Assembly: GCF_030150285.1 (NCBI RefSeq)
Contig: NZ_JASLGE010000084.1
Location: forward strand, 1 to 34,126
Direction: 5' to 3'
DNA from: Pseudomonas sp.
GTDB taxonomy: Bacteria; Pseudomonadota; Gammaproteobacteria; Pseudomonadales; Pseudomonadaceae
Length of the DNA: 34,126 bases
The notes beneath the pieces were generated by a model. The model was not told the DNA's origin. It did no database searches and was given only the letters and a program-made list of their open reading frames with translations. This document shows positions 8,468-17,002 of the stretch, piece after piece; positions within the stretch are counted from its first letter, which is position 1, and each line of letters starts with the position of its first letter. A program made the translations under genes and the position numbers.

Positions 8468-9581
8468 GCGCCATGTGCTGCAGTTCTGCCACGGCTATGA
8501 CGGGCCGTTTCTGGACTGTGCCCGCCAGTACGCCAGCCTGTTTGCGGGCAGCGGGTACAAGGTCACCACGGTCTTTTTGACCGGGGCGGCCGACCCCGAA
8601 GTCGCCGCCGGCTGCGCGTCCGATGAAGTGCTGTTTATGGAATTCAGCTCCAGGGCCATTCGTGGCCTGAAGCTGGGGGCCATCGCCAGCTTGCGTAAAA
8701 TCGCCGCGTCGCGCCGTTTCAGTTTCTGCATTGCCCATCGCTTCAAACCGATTTATATCGCCCTGTTGGCCACCGATTTGCCGGTGATCGGCGTGCATCA
8801 CGCCTTTGGGGATTACCAGCGACGCAGCCGCAAACTGTTTGCTCACCTGTTTCGCAAGCGCTTGAGCCTGCTCGGCGTGTCGGATGCGGTGCGTGATGAC
8901 CTGCGCAAGAGCCTGCCCAAATGGCCGGCCGGGCGCATCAGCACGCTCTACAACCGCATCGATGTGGACGCCGTGCAAGCCAGCCAACTGCCGGGCACCC
9001 AGGCGCGTGAAGCGTTGGGCTTGTCGGTCGATGGCTTTATTGTCGGCAATGTCGGGCGCCTGCACCCGGACAAAGACCAGACCACGCTGATTCAAGGCTT
9101 TGCCAAGGCGCTGCCAGGCCTGCCGGCGGACAGCCAGTTGGTGATCATGGGCAAGGGCCGTCTGGAGCAGGCGCTCAAGGACCTGGCCCATGAACTGGGG
9201 GTGGCCGAGCAGGTGATTTTCCTCGGTCAGGTACCCGACGCGCGGCGTTACTTCCGGGCCTTTGATGTGTTTGCCCTGAGTTCTGACCACGAGCCGTTCG
9301 GCATGGTGTTGTTGGAGGCCATGGCCGCTGGCGTACCGTTGCTGGCGACCGCGTGTGGCGGGGCCAAGGAAGTGGTCGAAGGGGTGGGCATTCTGTTTCC
9401 GCTGGGCGATGCCGAGCATCTGGCCCAAGGCCTGCAACATTTATCGAAGTTGGATGATAACCAGCGCCTGGCCTGTGCCGAGTTGATGCTGGCGCGTCTG
9501 CATGAGCGGTTCAGCGACGAAGCGGTGCATGCAACCTTTTGGCAGTTGCCGCCAGTCACCGACCTGACGGCGGAGCGCTAA
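8451..9581 (+). CDS. wapH: LPS core glycosyltransferase WapH (GT4 family)
   Basis: This 376-residue GT-B glycosyltransferase is expected to add an outer-core hexose to LPS at the cytoplasmic face of the inner membrane. The C-terminal donor-binding domain shows GNVGRLHPDKD and the E-x7-E element EPFGMVLLE (E281-E289). The start lies 17 bases inside wapO, and the stop (TAA) overlaps the mig-14 ATG, so expression should be coupled. The sequence is visibly related to Ssg further downstream (shared FEFS/MEFS, RFKP and HxxFGxY segments). The symbol comes from conserved order (PA5004); the sugar transferred is not readable from sequence. Confidence 0.87.
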   Translation: MNRSSERHVLQFCHGYDGPFLDCARQYASLFAGSGYKVTTVFLTGAADPEVAAGCASDEVLFMEFSSRAIRGLKLGAIASLRKIAASRRFSFCIAHRFKPIYIALLATDLPVIGVHHAFGDYQRRSRKLFAHLFRKRLSLLGVSDAVRDDLRKSLPKWPAGRISTLYNRIDVDAVQASQLPGTQAREALGLSVDGFIVGNVGRLHPDKDQTTLIQGFAKALPGLPADSQLVIMGKGRLEQALKDLAHELGVAEQVIFLGQVPDARRYFRAFDVFALSSDHEPFGMVLLEAMAAGVPLLATACGGAKEVVEGVGILFPLGDAEHLAQGLQHLSKLDDNQRLACAELMLARLHERFSDEAVHATFWQLPPVTDLTAER

Positions 9582-10477
9582 TGTTTAATCGATTTCAACG
9601 CGTTCGTGAACGCGGCTGGAGCGTGGTGGACGCCGGCGTTTACGCCGACGCCTGGCAGCGTTTTGGCGGCAGCGTGGCCACCCACCCGCAGGTGATCGAG
9701 CGGCTGGCGCAGTTGGCGGATATCCCGGTGCGCTATTTGGCCTGGGAGCAAAACGGTGAGGTAAAAGCCGCGATTCCCACTTGGGGGCGCGACCTGGCCT
9801 TGTCCAAGGATGTGCTCAAGCGCCACGGCAAAAAGGGCCTGTTTGACCTCGGCAACGCCGAAATCATTCTGCCCGCCGCCGAAGGGGCTCAGGTGCCCTT
9901 GCGGCATCGTGGGCGCTACTTGTCGCAGCTCAATGAGGGGCGTTTCAGCACACTGCTCCCGCAAACCGAACAGTTGGCGATGGCCCGCACGCCGGAAGAG
10001 CTGTCGAAGAAGTTTCGCTATAACCAGCGCCGCGAGCTGCGATTGCTGGAAGAGGCGGGCGGCGTTGTAAAGCCGGTAGCGGAGCTGAGCAGCGTTGAAC
10101 TGGCCGCCATCTACTGCGATCTGTTCTTGCGCCGTTGGGGGTTTGTCGCCACGGGTGCGGAGCGCATGGCGGACGTGGTTGAGGTGTTGCGCGAGTTTCT
10201 GATCGGTTCGGTGATCTACCTTAACGGTGCGCCGATTGCGATTCAATTGGTGTACCGAGTTGAATCACCGCAGTGGGTCAGCGTCGAATACGTCAATGGC
10301 GGCGTCGATCCTGAAACGCGGGCGTTCAGCCCAGGTAGCGTGCTGAGCTTCCTGAATACGCAGTCGGCCTGGGAGCACGCTCGCAGCGTCAACAAGCCTC
10401 TGCGTTTCTCATTCGGCCGCGCCGACCGTGAATACAAAGAGCGCTGGTGCAACCCGGTGCCGGTGTTTAAAACGTAA
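9581..10477 (+). CDS. mig-14: Mig-14 family protein
   Basis: This 298-residue protein belongs to the Mig-14 family, first known from Salmonella, where it supports antimicrobial-peptide resistance; P. aeruginosa PA5003 is in the same place. The recognisable segment is KFRYNQRRELRLLEEAG at about residues 145-161, with FSFGRADREYKERW near the end, consistent with a FemX/GNAT-like acyltransferase fold. I chose the ATG at 9581 because it overlaps the wapH stop (TAATG); an earlier in-frame ATG at 9539 would lie inside wapH. A REP element follows directly, so the wapO-wapH-mig-14 unit probably ends here. Its biochemical reaction is not established. Confidence 0.85.
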   Translation: MFNRFQRVRERGWSVVDAGVYADAWQRFGGSVATHPQVIERLAQLADIPVRYLAWEQNGEVKAAIPTWGRDLALSKDVLKRHGKKGLFDLGNAEIILPAAEGAQVPLRHRGRYLSQLNEGRFSTLLPQTEQLAMARTPEELSKKFRYNQRRELRLLEEAGGVVKPVAELSSVELAAIYCDLFLRRWGFVATGAERMADVVEVLREFLIGSVIYLNGAPIAIQLVYRVESPQWVSVEYVNGGVDPETRAFSPGSVLSFLNTQSAWEHARSVNKPLRFSFGRADREYKERWCNPVPVFKT

Positions 10478-10487
10478 ATGATCTGTC

Positions 10488-10552
10488 GTAGGAGCGAGCT
10501 TGCTCGCGATCTTTTAAAAGATAAAAAGATCGCTAGCAAACGCGCTTCTACG
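10488..10552. repeat. REPIN-type palindromic repeat between mig-14 and dnpA
   Basis: An intact REP arm (gtaggagcgagcttgctcgc, then gatctttt) is followed within 30 bases by a more degenerate inverted arm, gatcgctagcaaacgcgcttctacg. It forms a long imperfect hairpin that could protect the upstream mRNA end. It lies only 22 bases before the dnpA start. Confidence 0.8.
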
Positions 10553-10574
10553 CAGAACTGCATAGAGTCCGCCC

Positions 10575-11981
10575 ATGAGCCGCAAGCAGCAACTCCTCAA
10601 GCGTCACCGGCGCAACAAACGGATGGGCTTGTTGATTAGCCTGATCGCCCTGATTGCCTGCGGCGTGCTGGTGGCCTGGTGGCTGCCCGTCGTATTGGCG
10701 TTGCTGGGCTGGATCGCCCATGAAGCGTGGCTGGCCGACCATCTGTTTTACGCCGCCCAGGACGACTATCGCTACACCTTTCCCGCTGACAGCCAGCGCC
10801 CGGCCGTTCGCTTTGACGGTGATCGCCTGGTGGCGGAACAACCGCTGAACCTGCTGGGTGATGAAACCCTGATCGTGGCCCTGAAGGTCAAAAGTAGCTG
10901 GCTGGGCCGGTTCTTCGATCCGTGTGTGCAGATCGTCGGCGAAACCGTTGACACGCAAACCTTCGAGCGTGGGGTCAATGGGCTGCGTTACCTGAACCTG
11001 ACCGGCAACGCCCGTGCGTTGGCTGCGGGCGACGTGCGCCTTCGCGGTCGTTTTTGCCGTGTGCAGGGGCAGCCCGCTCTTTGGGCATTTCGTCAGCCGG
11101 ACGTACGCGATCAGCGTGTAATGGTGATCGCCCCGCACGCCGACGATGCTGAATTAGCCGCATTCGGCGTGTACAGCACGGCCAAAGAGGCCTGGATCGT
11201 GACCCTGACCGCCGGTGAAATCGAAGCGCAACACTATCAGCAGATGGGCCTTGAACGAGCCGAAGCGGCCCGCATGAAAGGCCGCCTGCGTGCATGGGAC
11301 AGCATCACCGTGCCCCGTTGGGCGGGTGTGCCGCAGGAGCAGTGTGCGCAACTGGGTTACTTCTGCCTGCAGTTGCCCGCGATGCAGGCCGCGCCCGATC
11401 AGCCGATGGCCTCCCGTGAGGCGGACTTGAGCGATACCCGCCTGTTTCGTCAATTCAATACGTTCGCGTTGCCGGGTGATGAAGACGGTGCGCCGACCTG
11501 GAATAACCTGCTGGCCGACCTGCGAGCCGTGATCTTGCGGGCCCGCCCCGAAGTGATTGTACTGCCGCACCCGTCCATTGACCCGCACCCGGACCATATC
11601 TGCGCTCACGATGCGGTGATGGAAGCACTGAACGGCCTGGCCTGGCAGCCGTCAGTCGTGCTCGGCTATGCCAACCACCTGCATGACAATGACCGCTGGC
11701 CCATGGGCGACAGTGGTGACGGCATCACATTGCCGCCGGTATTTGACGCCACCCAGGTGTTAGAGCCGTGCTGCCTGGAATTGACCTTGGGCCAGCAACG
11801 TGACAAAGCCATGGCGCTGGGCATGATGCATGACCTGCAACCCCGTGCTGCGCTTAAGCGCCGGTTGCGGCGTGCGATTCAGCAGTGTTTGGCCAGCCGA
11901 AAACCATCGCCTTACGGTGAGAACGAGTTCTTTCGTAAAGCGGTACGGCGGCATGAGTTGTTCTGGGTACTTAAAAAATAA
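10575..11981 (+). CDS. dnpA: PIG-L family de-N-acetylase DnpA
   Basis: This 468-residue protein has a basic N-terminus, a long hydrophobic segment (about residues 17-45) that should anchor it in the inner membrane, and a PIG-L/LmbE zinc deacetylase domain. The zinc-binding motif PHADDAEL (H188, D190, D191) and the second histidine cluster HPSIDPHPDH at about 332-341 are both present. In P. aeruginosa the same gene (PA5002) is dnpA, linked to fluoroquinolone-persister formation and presumed to deacetylate an LPS or surface sugar; the substrate remains an inference. The ribosome-binding site is weak. A hairpin follows the gene at 11994-12014. Confidence 0.88.
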   Translation: MSRKQQLLKRHRRNKRMGLLISLIALIACGVLVAWWLPVVLALLGWIAHEAWLADHLFYAAQDDYRYTFPADSQRPAVRFDGDRLVAEQPLNLLGDETLIVALKVKSSWLGRFFDPCVQIVGETVDTQTFERGVNGLRYLNLTGNARALAAGDVRLRGRFCRVQGQPALWAFRQPDVRDQRVMVIAPHADDAELAAFGVYSTAKEAWIVTLTAGEIEAQHYQQMGLERAEAARMKGRLRAWDSITVPRWAGVPQEQCAQLGYFCLQLPAMQAAPDQPMASREADLSDTRLFRQFNTFALPGDEDGAPTWNNLLADLRAVILRARPEVIVLPHPSIDPHPDHICAHDAVMEALNGLAWQPSVVLGYANHLHDNDRWPMGDSGDGITLPPVFDATQVLEPCCLELTLGQQRDKAMALGMMHDLQPRAALKRRLRRAIQQCLASRKPSPYGENEFFRKAVRRHELFWVLKK

Positions 11982-11993
11982 AAACAGTGAATC

Positions 11994-12020
11994 AGGGGCC
12001 TTGCGTGGGCCCTTATCTTG
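11994..12020 (+). terminator. Hairpin after dnpA, possible terminator
   Basis: A stem of aggggcc (11994-12000) pairs with ggccctt (12008-12014), with one G-T wobble and a seven-base loop. The T content after it is modest (atcttg), so efficiency is doubtful. The downstream arm nearly reaches a TTG at 12018, which makes that codon unlikely as the start of the next gene. Confidence 0.45.
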
Positions 12021-12044
12021 ACCATTACATTGAGCGCCCTCGTG

Positions 12045-12926
12045 ATGAAAGCATCGCCGCGTATTTTGTTTCTCATGCCGTACTTCGGCCAATGGCCGTT
12101 CTGGATGCCGTTTTATCTGGAAACCTGCCGGCGTAACCCGGACATTGACTGGCTCTTTTTCAGCGACTGTGGGGTACCTGAAGATCTGCCGGCCAACGTG
12201 ACCGTTGAGAGCATGAGCTTTGAGGACTATTGCCGCCTGGTGTCAGAGCGCCTGAACATCAACTTTGCGCCCAAAGCGGCCTATAAGTTATGTGACATAC
12301 GTCCTGCCATGGGGCATATCCATGAAGATCGCCTGCAAGGCTACGATTTTTGGGCGTTTGGTGACATTGATCTGCTCTATGGTGATCTTCGTCGCTACTT
12401 CACTGCAGAGCGCCTGGCCCGCTATGATTTTTTCTCGACCCACGAGCGTCGCGTTGCCGGGCACCTGTGCCTGATTCGCAACACGCGCCGTCAACGAGAT
12501 TTGTACCTGAAAATCAGCCATTGGAAGGAACGCTTCACTGACCAAAAGCACCATGCGCTGGATGAGGGGGCTTTTACTCGGTTGTTTCTGTGGCGCAAGA
12601 ACTTCCCCAGACCGCTGTTCAAGCTGGTGGGCAAGTTCAACCCGCTTAGACGGGCCAGCGACTTCACTGAAGCTTTCAGTACGCCAGGAGGCTGCATCAA
12701 GTGGCACGACGGCACTGACAACTTCCCGAGCGTGTGGTACTTCAAGCAAGGCGAACTCACGAACAACCGGGACGGGGCCCGCACCTTTGCGTATTTCCAC
12801 TTTGTGTGCTGGAAACGTAATGAATGGGCGGCCCTGCCCACACCAGACCCCGAGGCGATTCGGCGTCTGGCTGCCGAGCCCGCCTGGGTGATTGATGCCA
12901 ACGGATTCCACCGGGGAGAGTTATGA
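12045..12926 (+). CDS. DUF6625-like protein, putative glycosyltransferase-related
   Basis: This 293-residue cytoplasmic protein is placed in the DUF6625 family from memory of its pattern: an N-terminal ILFLMPYFGQWPFWMP, KLCDIRP at 81-87, and WAFGDIDLLYGDL with a DxD motif at D107-D109. The DxD after a hydrophobic strand suggests a GT-A nucleotide-sugar fold, but no activity is demonstrated by sequence. I preferred the ATG at 12045; a TTG at 12018 would add nine residues and abut the upstream hairpin. The stop overlaps the ssg start (ATGA), so it is coupled to core glycosyltransferases. I do not recall this gene between dnpA and ssg in P. aeruginosa. Confidence 0.75.
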   Translation: MKASPRILFLMPYFGQWPFWMPFYLETCRRNPDIDWLFFSDCGVPEDLPANVTVESMSFEDYCRLVSERLNINFAPKAAYKLCDIRPAMGHIHEDRLQGYDFWAFGDIDLLYGDLRRYFTAERLARYDFFSTHERRVAGHLCLIRNTRRQRDLYLKISHWKERFTDQKHHALDEGAFTRLFLWRKNFPRPLFKLVGKFNPLRRASDFTEAFSTPGGCIKWHDGTDNFPSVWYFKQGELTNNRDGARTFAYFHFVCWKRNEWAALPTPDPEAIRRLAAEPAWVIDANGFHRGEL

Positions 12927-14074
12927 CGCGTTCCAAGGTTCTGCAGTTGCAGCCCGATTACAACGTCAAGTCCCACGACTTTGCCGACTTGGCTGAACAA
13001 ATCGTGCGGGCGTTGCCCCGCGAGCGTTACGAGATAACGGCGGCCTTTCTGCGCGGTCGCCCGGGGCCGGGAGAGCCGGTGAGCAAGGCTGATCATTCGG
13101 TGTATTTCGAGTTCAGCGACAAGTCGCTCAAAGGCATGCGTTTGCGTGCCATGTGGGCGCTCTACAAGTTCTGCCGTAAAGAGCAGTTCGATGTGGTGAT
13201 CTGTAATCGTTTCAAGCCAGTCAATATGATGTTGCAGCTTAACCGCTGGTTGAAGATTCCGTTGTGCATCGGCATCTCCCATGGCTTTGGCGAGTACGAC
13301 CGGTTGTACCGCCGTAGCCAGGCCAAGCGCCTGATCACCAAGGCCTGGCGGTTTGTCGGCGTGTCGCCGGCGGTTAAGCAGTACCTGCTGGATTGCCAAT
13401 GCGGCTTTACCGACCAGAACACCTACGCAATTACCAACGCCATCGACATCGAGCAGGCTGAAGCCCTGCAGCTTTCGCGCGCGCAAGCCCGTGAAAAACT
13501 GGGCCTTGAGCCGCAGGCGCGGATGGTCGGCGCGCTGGGCCGCCTGGTGCCGATCAAAGGCCACCGCTTTTTGCTGCAAGCGTTTGCAGCGCTCAAAGAC
13601 AAGTACCCCAATGCCCAGTTGGCGATCATCGGTGCGGGCCGCGAAGAGTCGCGCCTGCGTGAACAGATCGAGCAGCTGGGGCTAACAGGCCGCGCTCATT
13701 TGCTGGGGTTTCAGGAGAATGCGCTGCAATACGTGCGCGCCTTCGACATCTGGACCATGCCGTCGCTGGCCGAAGGCCTGGGCCTGGCGTTGCTGGAAGG
13801 CATGAGCGGCCATTTGCCGGTGATCGCAACGGATGTACCGGCGATGTTGCCGCTGATCGAAGGGGCCGGCGGGCTGGCAGTGAAACCGAGTGATGTGGCC
13901 ACGCTGACCGCTGCGCTGGATGAATACCTGGGCCTGTCGGATGAAGCCTTGCACGCCAAGGGCGAGCAGGCCTACCGCTACCTGCAGGAGCACCATGATA
14001 TTGAGGTGTTCCGCCAGCAATACCTGGATTTGATTGACTCGGGCCTCAGCCAGGCCCGCAAGGAAGCCCCATGA
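12923..14074 (+). CDS. ssg: Cell-surface sugar glycosyltransferase Ssg (GT4 family)
   Basis: This 383-residue GT-B glycosyltransferase carries the C-terminal donor-binding domain with GALGRLVPIKGH and the E-x7-E element EGLGLALLE (E284-E292). Its counterpart in P. aeruginosa (PA5001) affects LPS, exopolysaccharide, phage sensitivity and motility, and probably builds the outer core. It overlaps the preceding DUF6625-like gene and the following wapR by four bases (ATGA) each, making a three-gene translationally coupled unit. It is paralogous to WapH. The acceptor and donor cannot be read from the sequence. Confidence 0.87.
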   Translation: MTRSKVLQLQPDYNVKSHDFADLAEQIVRALPRERYEITAAFLRGRPGPGEPVSKADHSVYFEFSDKSLKGMRLRAMWALYKFCRKEQFDVVICNRFKPVNMMLQLNRWLKIPLCIGISHGFGEYDRLYRRSQAKRLITKAWRFVGVSPAVKQYLLDCQCGFTDQNTYAITNAIDIEQAEALQLSRAQAREKLGLEPQARMVGALGRLVPIKGHRFLLQAFAALKDKYPNAQLAIIGAGREESRLREQIEQLGLTGRAHLLGFQENALQYVRAFDIWTMPSLAEGLGLALLEGMSGHLPVIATDVPAMLPLIEGAGGLAVKPSDVATLTAALDEYLGLSDEALHAKGEQAYRYLQEHHDIEVFRQQYLDLIDSGLSQARKEAP

Positions 14075-14955
14075 CAGACCCCCAACCGTTGGTGACGGTG
14101 ATCATCGCCTCGTACAACCACGGCCCGTATATCGAACAAAGCATCCAGAGCGTACTGGACCAGACCTACCCGAACATTGAGTTGTTGGTCGTGGATGATG
14201 GCTCGCCGGATGACAGCGTTGAGCGTATCCAGCGGTTGCAGGCCGCCCACGGCTTTGATTTTCGGGTGCAACAGAACCAGGGGCTGACCAACACGCTCAA
14301 TGGTGCCATTGCCCGTGCCAAAGGTTCGCTGATTGTGCCTTTCGGCTCGGATGACATCATGAAGCCGGATCGGATTGCGGTTCAGGTGGCGTACATGGAC
14401 GGCAAGCCCGAGGTCGGGATTTGCGCCGGCAACATTGAGCTGATCGACGCCGAGGGCAAGCTGTTTCCTGAAAAGCGCCAACGCCGCGATGTGCCGTTCC
14501 GCCGCCTGGACTTTGATGACATGTTCCTGGAACGCAAACCCTATCCGCCGGCGACCACCCTGATGATTCGCCGCGAAGCGCTGGAGAAAGTCGGTGGTTT
14601 CGACCCGAACATCCGCCTTGAAGACCTGTATATCGAGCTGAAGATCACCCATGCGGGCTACTTTATCGATGGCTTGAACGTGGTGATGGCGCAGTACCGC
14701 AAGCACGCCACCAACTCGTACAAAAACCACCGGTTTATGATCGACAGCATCTTGCGCATCTATGCGTTGTTCAGCGATCACCCGCTGTACGACGAGGTGC
14801 GCTACAAGTTCCTGAATTCCATGTTCCTGAAAACAGCCAACCGCAACCGTGAGCTGGCGCGTGAACTGCTGGCCCAGATCCCGTTCAAGCAGTGGACGGG
14901 CAAGACCTGGCGTGGGCTGGGGCGGTTGTACTTTTCGCCCCTGGAAAAGAACTGA
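14071..14955 (+). CDS. wapR: Outer-core rhamnosyltransferase WapR-like (GT2 family)
   Basis: This 294-residue GT-A glycosyltransferase has the family-2 signature: VTVIIASYNHGPYI at 8-21, VVDDGSPDD at 40-48 and the DxD region FGSDDIMKPDRI with D95/D96. In P. aeruginosa WapR (PA5000) adds the alpha-1,3-linked L-rhamnose on which O antigen is attached, and it has the same neighbours (ssg upstream, waaL downstream on the other strand). Rhamnose specificity is inferred from this order; GT2 enzymes cannot be assigned a donor from motifs alone. The start overlaps the ssg stop by four bases. A strong hairpin follows directly. Confidence 0.8.
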   Translation: MTDPQPLVTVIIASYNHGPYIEQSIQSVLDQTYPNIELLVVDDGSPDDSVERIQRLQAAHGFDFRVQQNQGLTNTLNGAIARAKGSLIVPFGSDDIMKPDRIAVQVAYMDGKPEVGICAGNIELIDAEGKLFPEKRQRRDVPFRRLDFDDMFLERKPYPPATTLMIRREALEKVGGFDPNIRLEDLYIELKITHAGYFIDGLNVVMAQYRKHATNSYKNHRFMIDSILRIYALFSDHPLYDEVRYKFLNSMFLKTANRNRELARELLAQIPFKQWTGKTWRGLGRLYFSPLEKN

Positions 14956-14971
14956 GCCCCGTAGGGCTCAG
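14952..14971. terminator. Bidirectional hairpin terminator between wapR and waaL
   Basis: A perfect 8-bp stem, ctgagccc/gggctcag with loop cgta, overlaps the wapR stop codon. Convergent waaL ends at 14980. Read on the minus strand the hairpin is followed by ttcttttcc, so it is a better intrinsic terminator for waaL than for wapR. Confidence 0.65.
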
Positions 14972-14979
14972 CGTATGAC

Positions 14980-16845
14980 TTAACGGCCCAGTTGTTCGAC
15001 CTGGGCCTTCAACCGCGCGGCGGCTTTGGCAGGCGCGCGGGCTGCATAGCCGTCTAGCAGGGCTTGCAACTGCTCTTCAAACAACCAGCGACGGTCTTCC
15101 GGGTAGCGTTGCATATGGCGCAGATTGCGCTGGCGCAAGTCCAGCCGCAGGGCTGAGGGGTAAACGTGCAGGTCGGCGATGTCGATCAGGCCAAACTCGC
15201 CATCGTCCATCAACAACACATTCCCCAGGTGCAGCGAACGGAAGTAAATCCCCTGTTCATGCAGCAGCGCCAGGAACTTGCCAAAGCGTTCGACCAGCGC
15301 CTGGCGCATGGCATCGGAACCGATGGACTGCAACACCTGGCGCAGCGTCTGCCCCGACAACGGCTGGTACAGCACGCCGCTGCTGCCATCCGCAAACTGG
15401 TACAGGTCGAGTATCTGCGGGGCGGGAATGCCCTTGGCCTGCAGGCGTTCGCTGTTGACGGCAAAACGTTCGGAGTACGGGTTAAAGCTGCCCGACGTGT
15501 AGCAGCGGCGCTGGCGGAACAGCTTCAGGAACTGGCCATTTTCCAAGCGCAGGACTTTTGGCCCCAAGCCGTCTTCTTCAATCACCCGCGCGTGGGTCTG
15601 CAGGGCCGCCAGATCGGCGTTGCTCAGGCTGCGAACAGGCCGATCGAGCAGGGTTTTAAGGCGTCGGTTGATGCTCAGCGCGGCAATGATGGCCAGTGGA
15701 ATCCATAGCAAATACCAGTGTTCTTTGGGGCGTGGCAGAATCCCGCCGCCTTCGGTCATGCCCGCGCCAATGCCGTACACCAGCCAGGCTGAGGCGAGGA
15801 TAAACAGTGGGTTGATCCGGTGCCGCCAACTGCTGCACAGCGCCCACACTTGCATAAAGGCCCACGGCACAAAACCAATGATCCCCACGTAATACAGCGC
15901 GCCCAGGGCAAAGTTGTGCGGCTCGGAGAGCACATACTCCATATCGGGCAGGTGCAAGACCAGGGCCAGGGGTGCGTCATAGCCGTGGCCGGTGAAGGGG
16001 CGCTGGGCAATCAGGTCCAGGGCCATTTGCCACAGCTCGAAGCGGAACGAGCTGCCACGGCTGAAGATCATCTCTGAAAACAGGCTGAACACCACGGCAC
16101 CGCCGACCACCAGGAGAATGCCCAAGGCCAGTGAACGGCGGTTCCAGCAGATAAAACTGAGCCAGATCATGCTCAGGACAATGGCCACCAGTGGAGTTCT
16201 GGAACCCGTGGCCAGCAGTGCGGCAAACATGATGAGAAAGGCGGGTGCAGCGATCAACATGACAAAAGGGCGTTTGCACGTCATGCCCAAGGTCAGCCAG
16301 TAAATGCAGAAAAAACCAAAGGCGTGGGAGCTGAGCAGGGGGTTATCGAACGCCCCCATACCGATCAGGCGGCCATCCGGGGTGTCGGGTGTTGCGGTGG
16401 TGAGGTAGGTGTAAAGGTTGAACACCGTGATCAGCAGCGCGACAACACCGGCCCCGAAAAAAACGGGTTGCAGGCTGTCACTGCGGTACTTGACCAGCAG
16501 GCTGCAGCCCATGAACAGCATCAGAATATGCAGTGCCGGCTTGAGCGCCTTCATCAGGCTTTCGTTGCCCGGGCTCCAGATCAGGCTGACCATTGCCCAC
16601 CCGGCAAACGCCAGAAACCCCAGTACCAAAGGCTCGCGCAAACAGGCTTTCAGCTCGCTGGGGCGCAGCACCAGTGCGATCAGTGTCGGAATGCTGAACA
16701 GGCCGTAGTACAGCTTGTGATGGAGGCTGCGGTCAGGAACAAAATATAAGTCACACAGCAATAAAAAAAGCCCGATGGGCAGTAGCCATAGGCAAATGAA
16801 ATCGAAGATTCGATGTTTTGAGTCACTCAAGTAACTGAATTGCAT
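14980..16845 (-). CDS. waaL: O-antigen ligase WaaL fused to a C-terminal LPS-kinase-like domain
   Basis: This 621-residue protein joins two parts. Residues 1-395 form a multi-pass inner-membrane O-antigen ligase (Wzy/WaaL superfamily) that transfers O antigen from undecaprenyl diphosphate to lipid A-core on the periplasmic side; TGSRTP at 214-219 and the large-loop histidine H310 in SEPHNFALGAL are visible. Residues 400-615 form a kinase-like domain with K441 (FLKLFRQ), RSLHLGN at 536-542 and D555 in LIDIADL, but serine S537 replaces the catalytic aspartate. In P. aeruginosa these are, as I recall, separate genes (PA4999, PA4998); a fused form is annotated in other pseudomonads. It is divergent from msbA. 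Confidence 0.9.
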   Translation of the reverse strand: MQFSYLSDSKHRIFDFICLWLLPIGLFLLLCDLYFVPDRSLHHKLYYGLFSIPTLIALVLRPSELKACLREPLVLGFLAFAGWAMVSLIWSPGNESLMKALKPALHILMLFMGCSLLVKYRSDSLQPVFFGAGVVALLITVFNLYTYLTTATPDTPDGRLIGMGAFDNPLLSSHAFGFFCIYWLTLGMTCKRPFVMLIAAPAFLIMFAALLATGSRTPLVAIVLSMIWLSFICWNRRSLALGILLVVGGAVVFSLFSEMIFSRGSSFRFELWQMALDLIAQRPFTGHGYDAPLALVLHLPDMEYVLSEPHNFALGALYYVGIIGFVPWAFMQVWALCSSWRHRINPLFILASAWLVYGIGAGMTEGGGILPRPKEHWYLLWIPLAIIAALSINRRLKTLLDRPVRSLSNADLAALQTHARVIEEDGLGPKVLRLENGQFLKLFRQRRCYTSGSFNPYSERFAVNSERLQAKGIPAPQILDLYQFADGSSGVLYQPLSGQTLRQVLQSIGSDAMRQALVERFGKFLALLHEQGIYFRSLHLGNVLLMDDGEFGLIDIADLHVYPSALRLDLRQRNLRHMQRYPEDRRWLFEEQLQALLDGYAARAPAKAAARLKAQVEQLGR

Positions 16846-17002
16846 GTTGAAAGATTCATTCCCGATTTTGAACGGTCATTGTAGGGTAATGGCCATTTCA
16901 TGTCGTTTTCGATGCCCCGTAGGACCGTCGCCGAAGCGGCTGGCAGTACACCAGAGAAGCTGTGATAAAGTCAGCAACCTTTTTTCACAACTGTCGCGTG
17001 AT

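Noticed and set aside
12018..12044. TTG start giving nine extra residues for the DUF6625-like gene
   Set aside because: The codon abuts a hairpin that probably ends dnpA transcription, and the family-like sequence begins only at the ATG at 12045.
16844..17002. N-terminal extension of msbA by 53 residues
   Set aside because: The extension is basic and cysteine-containing without transporter character, and would begin inside the waaL start codon.
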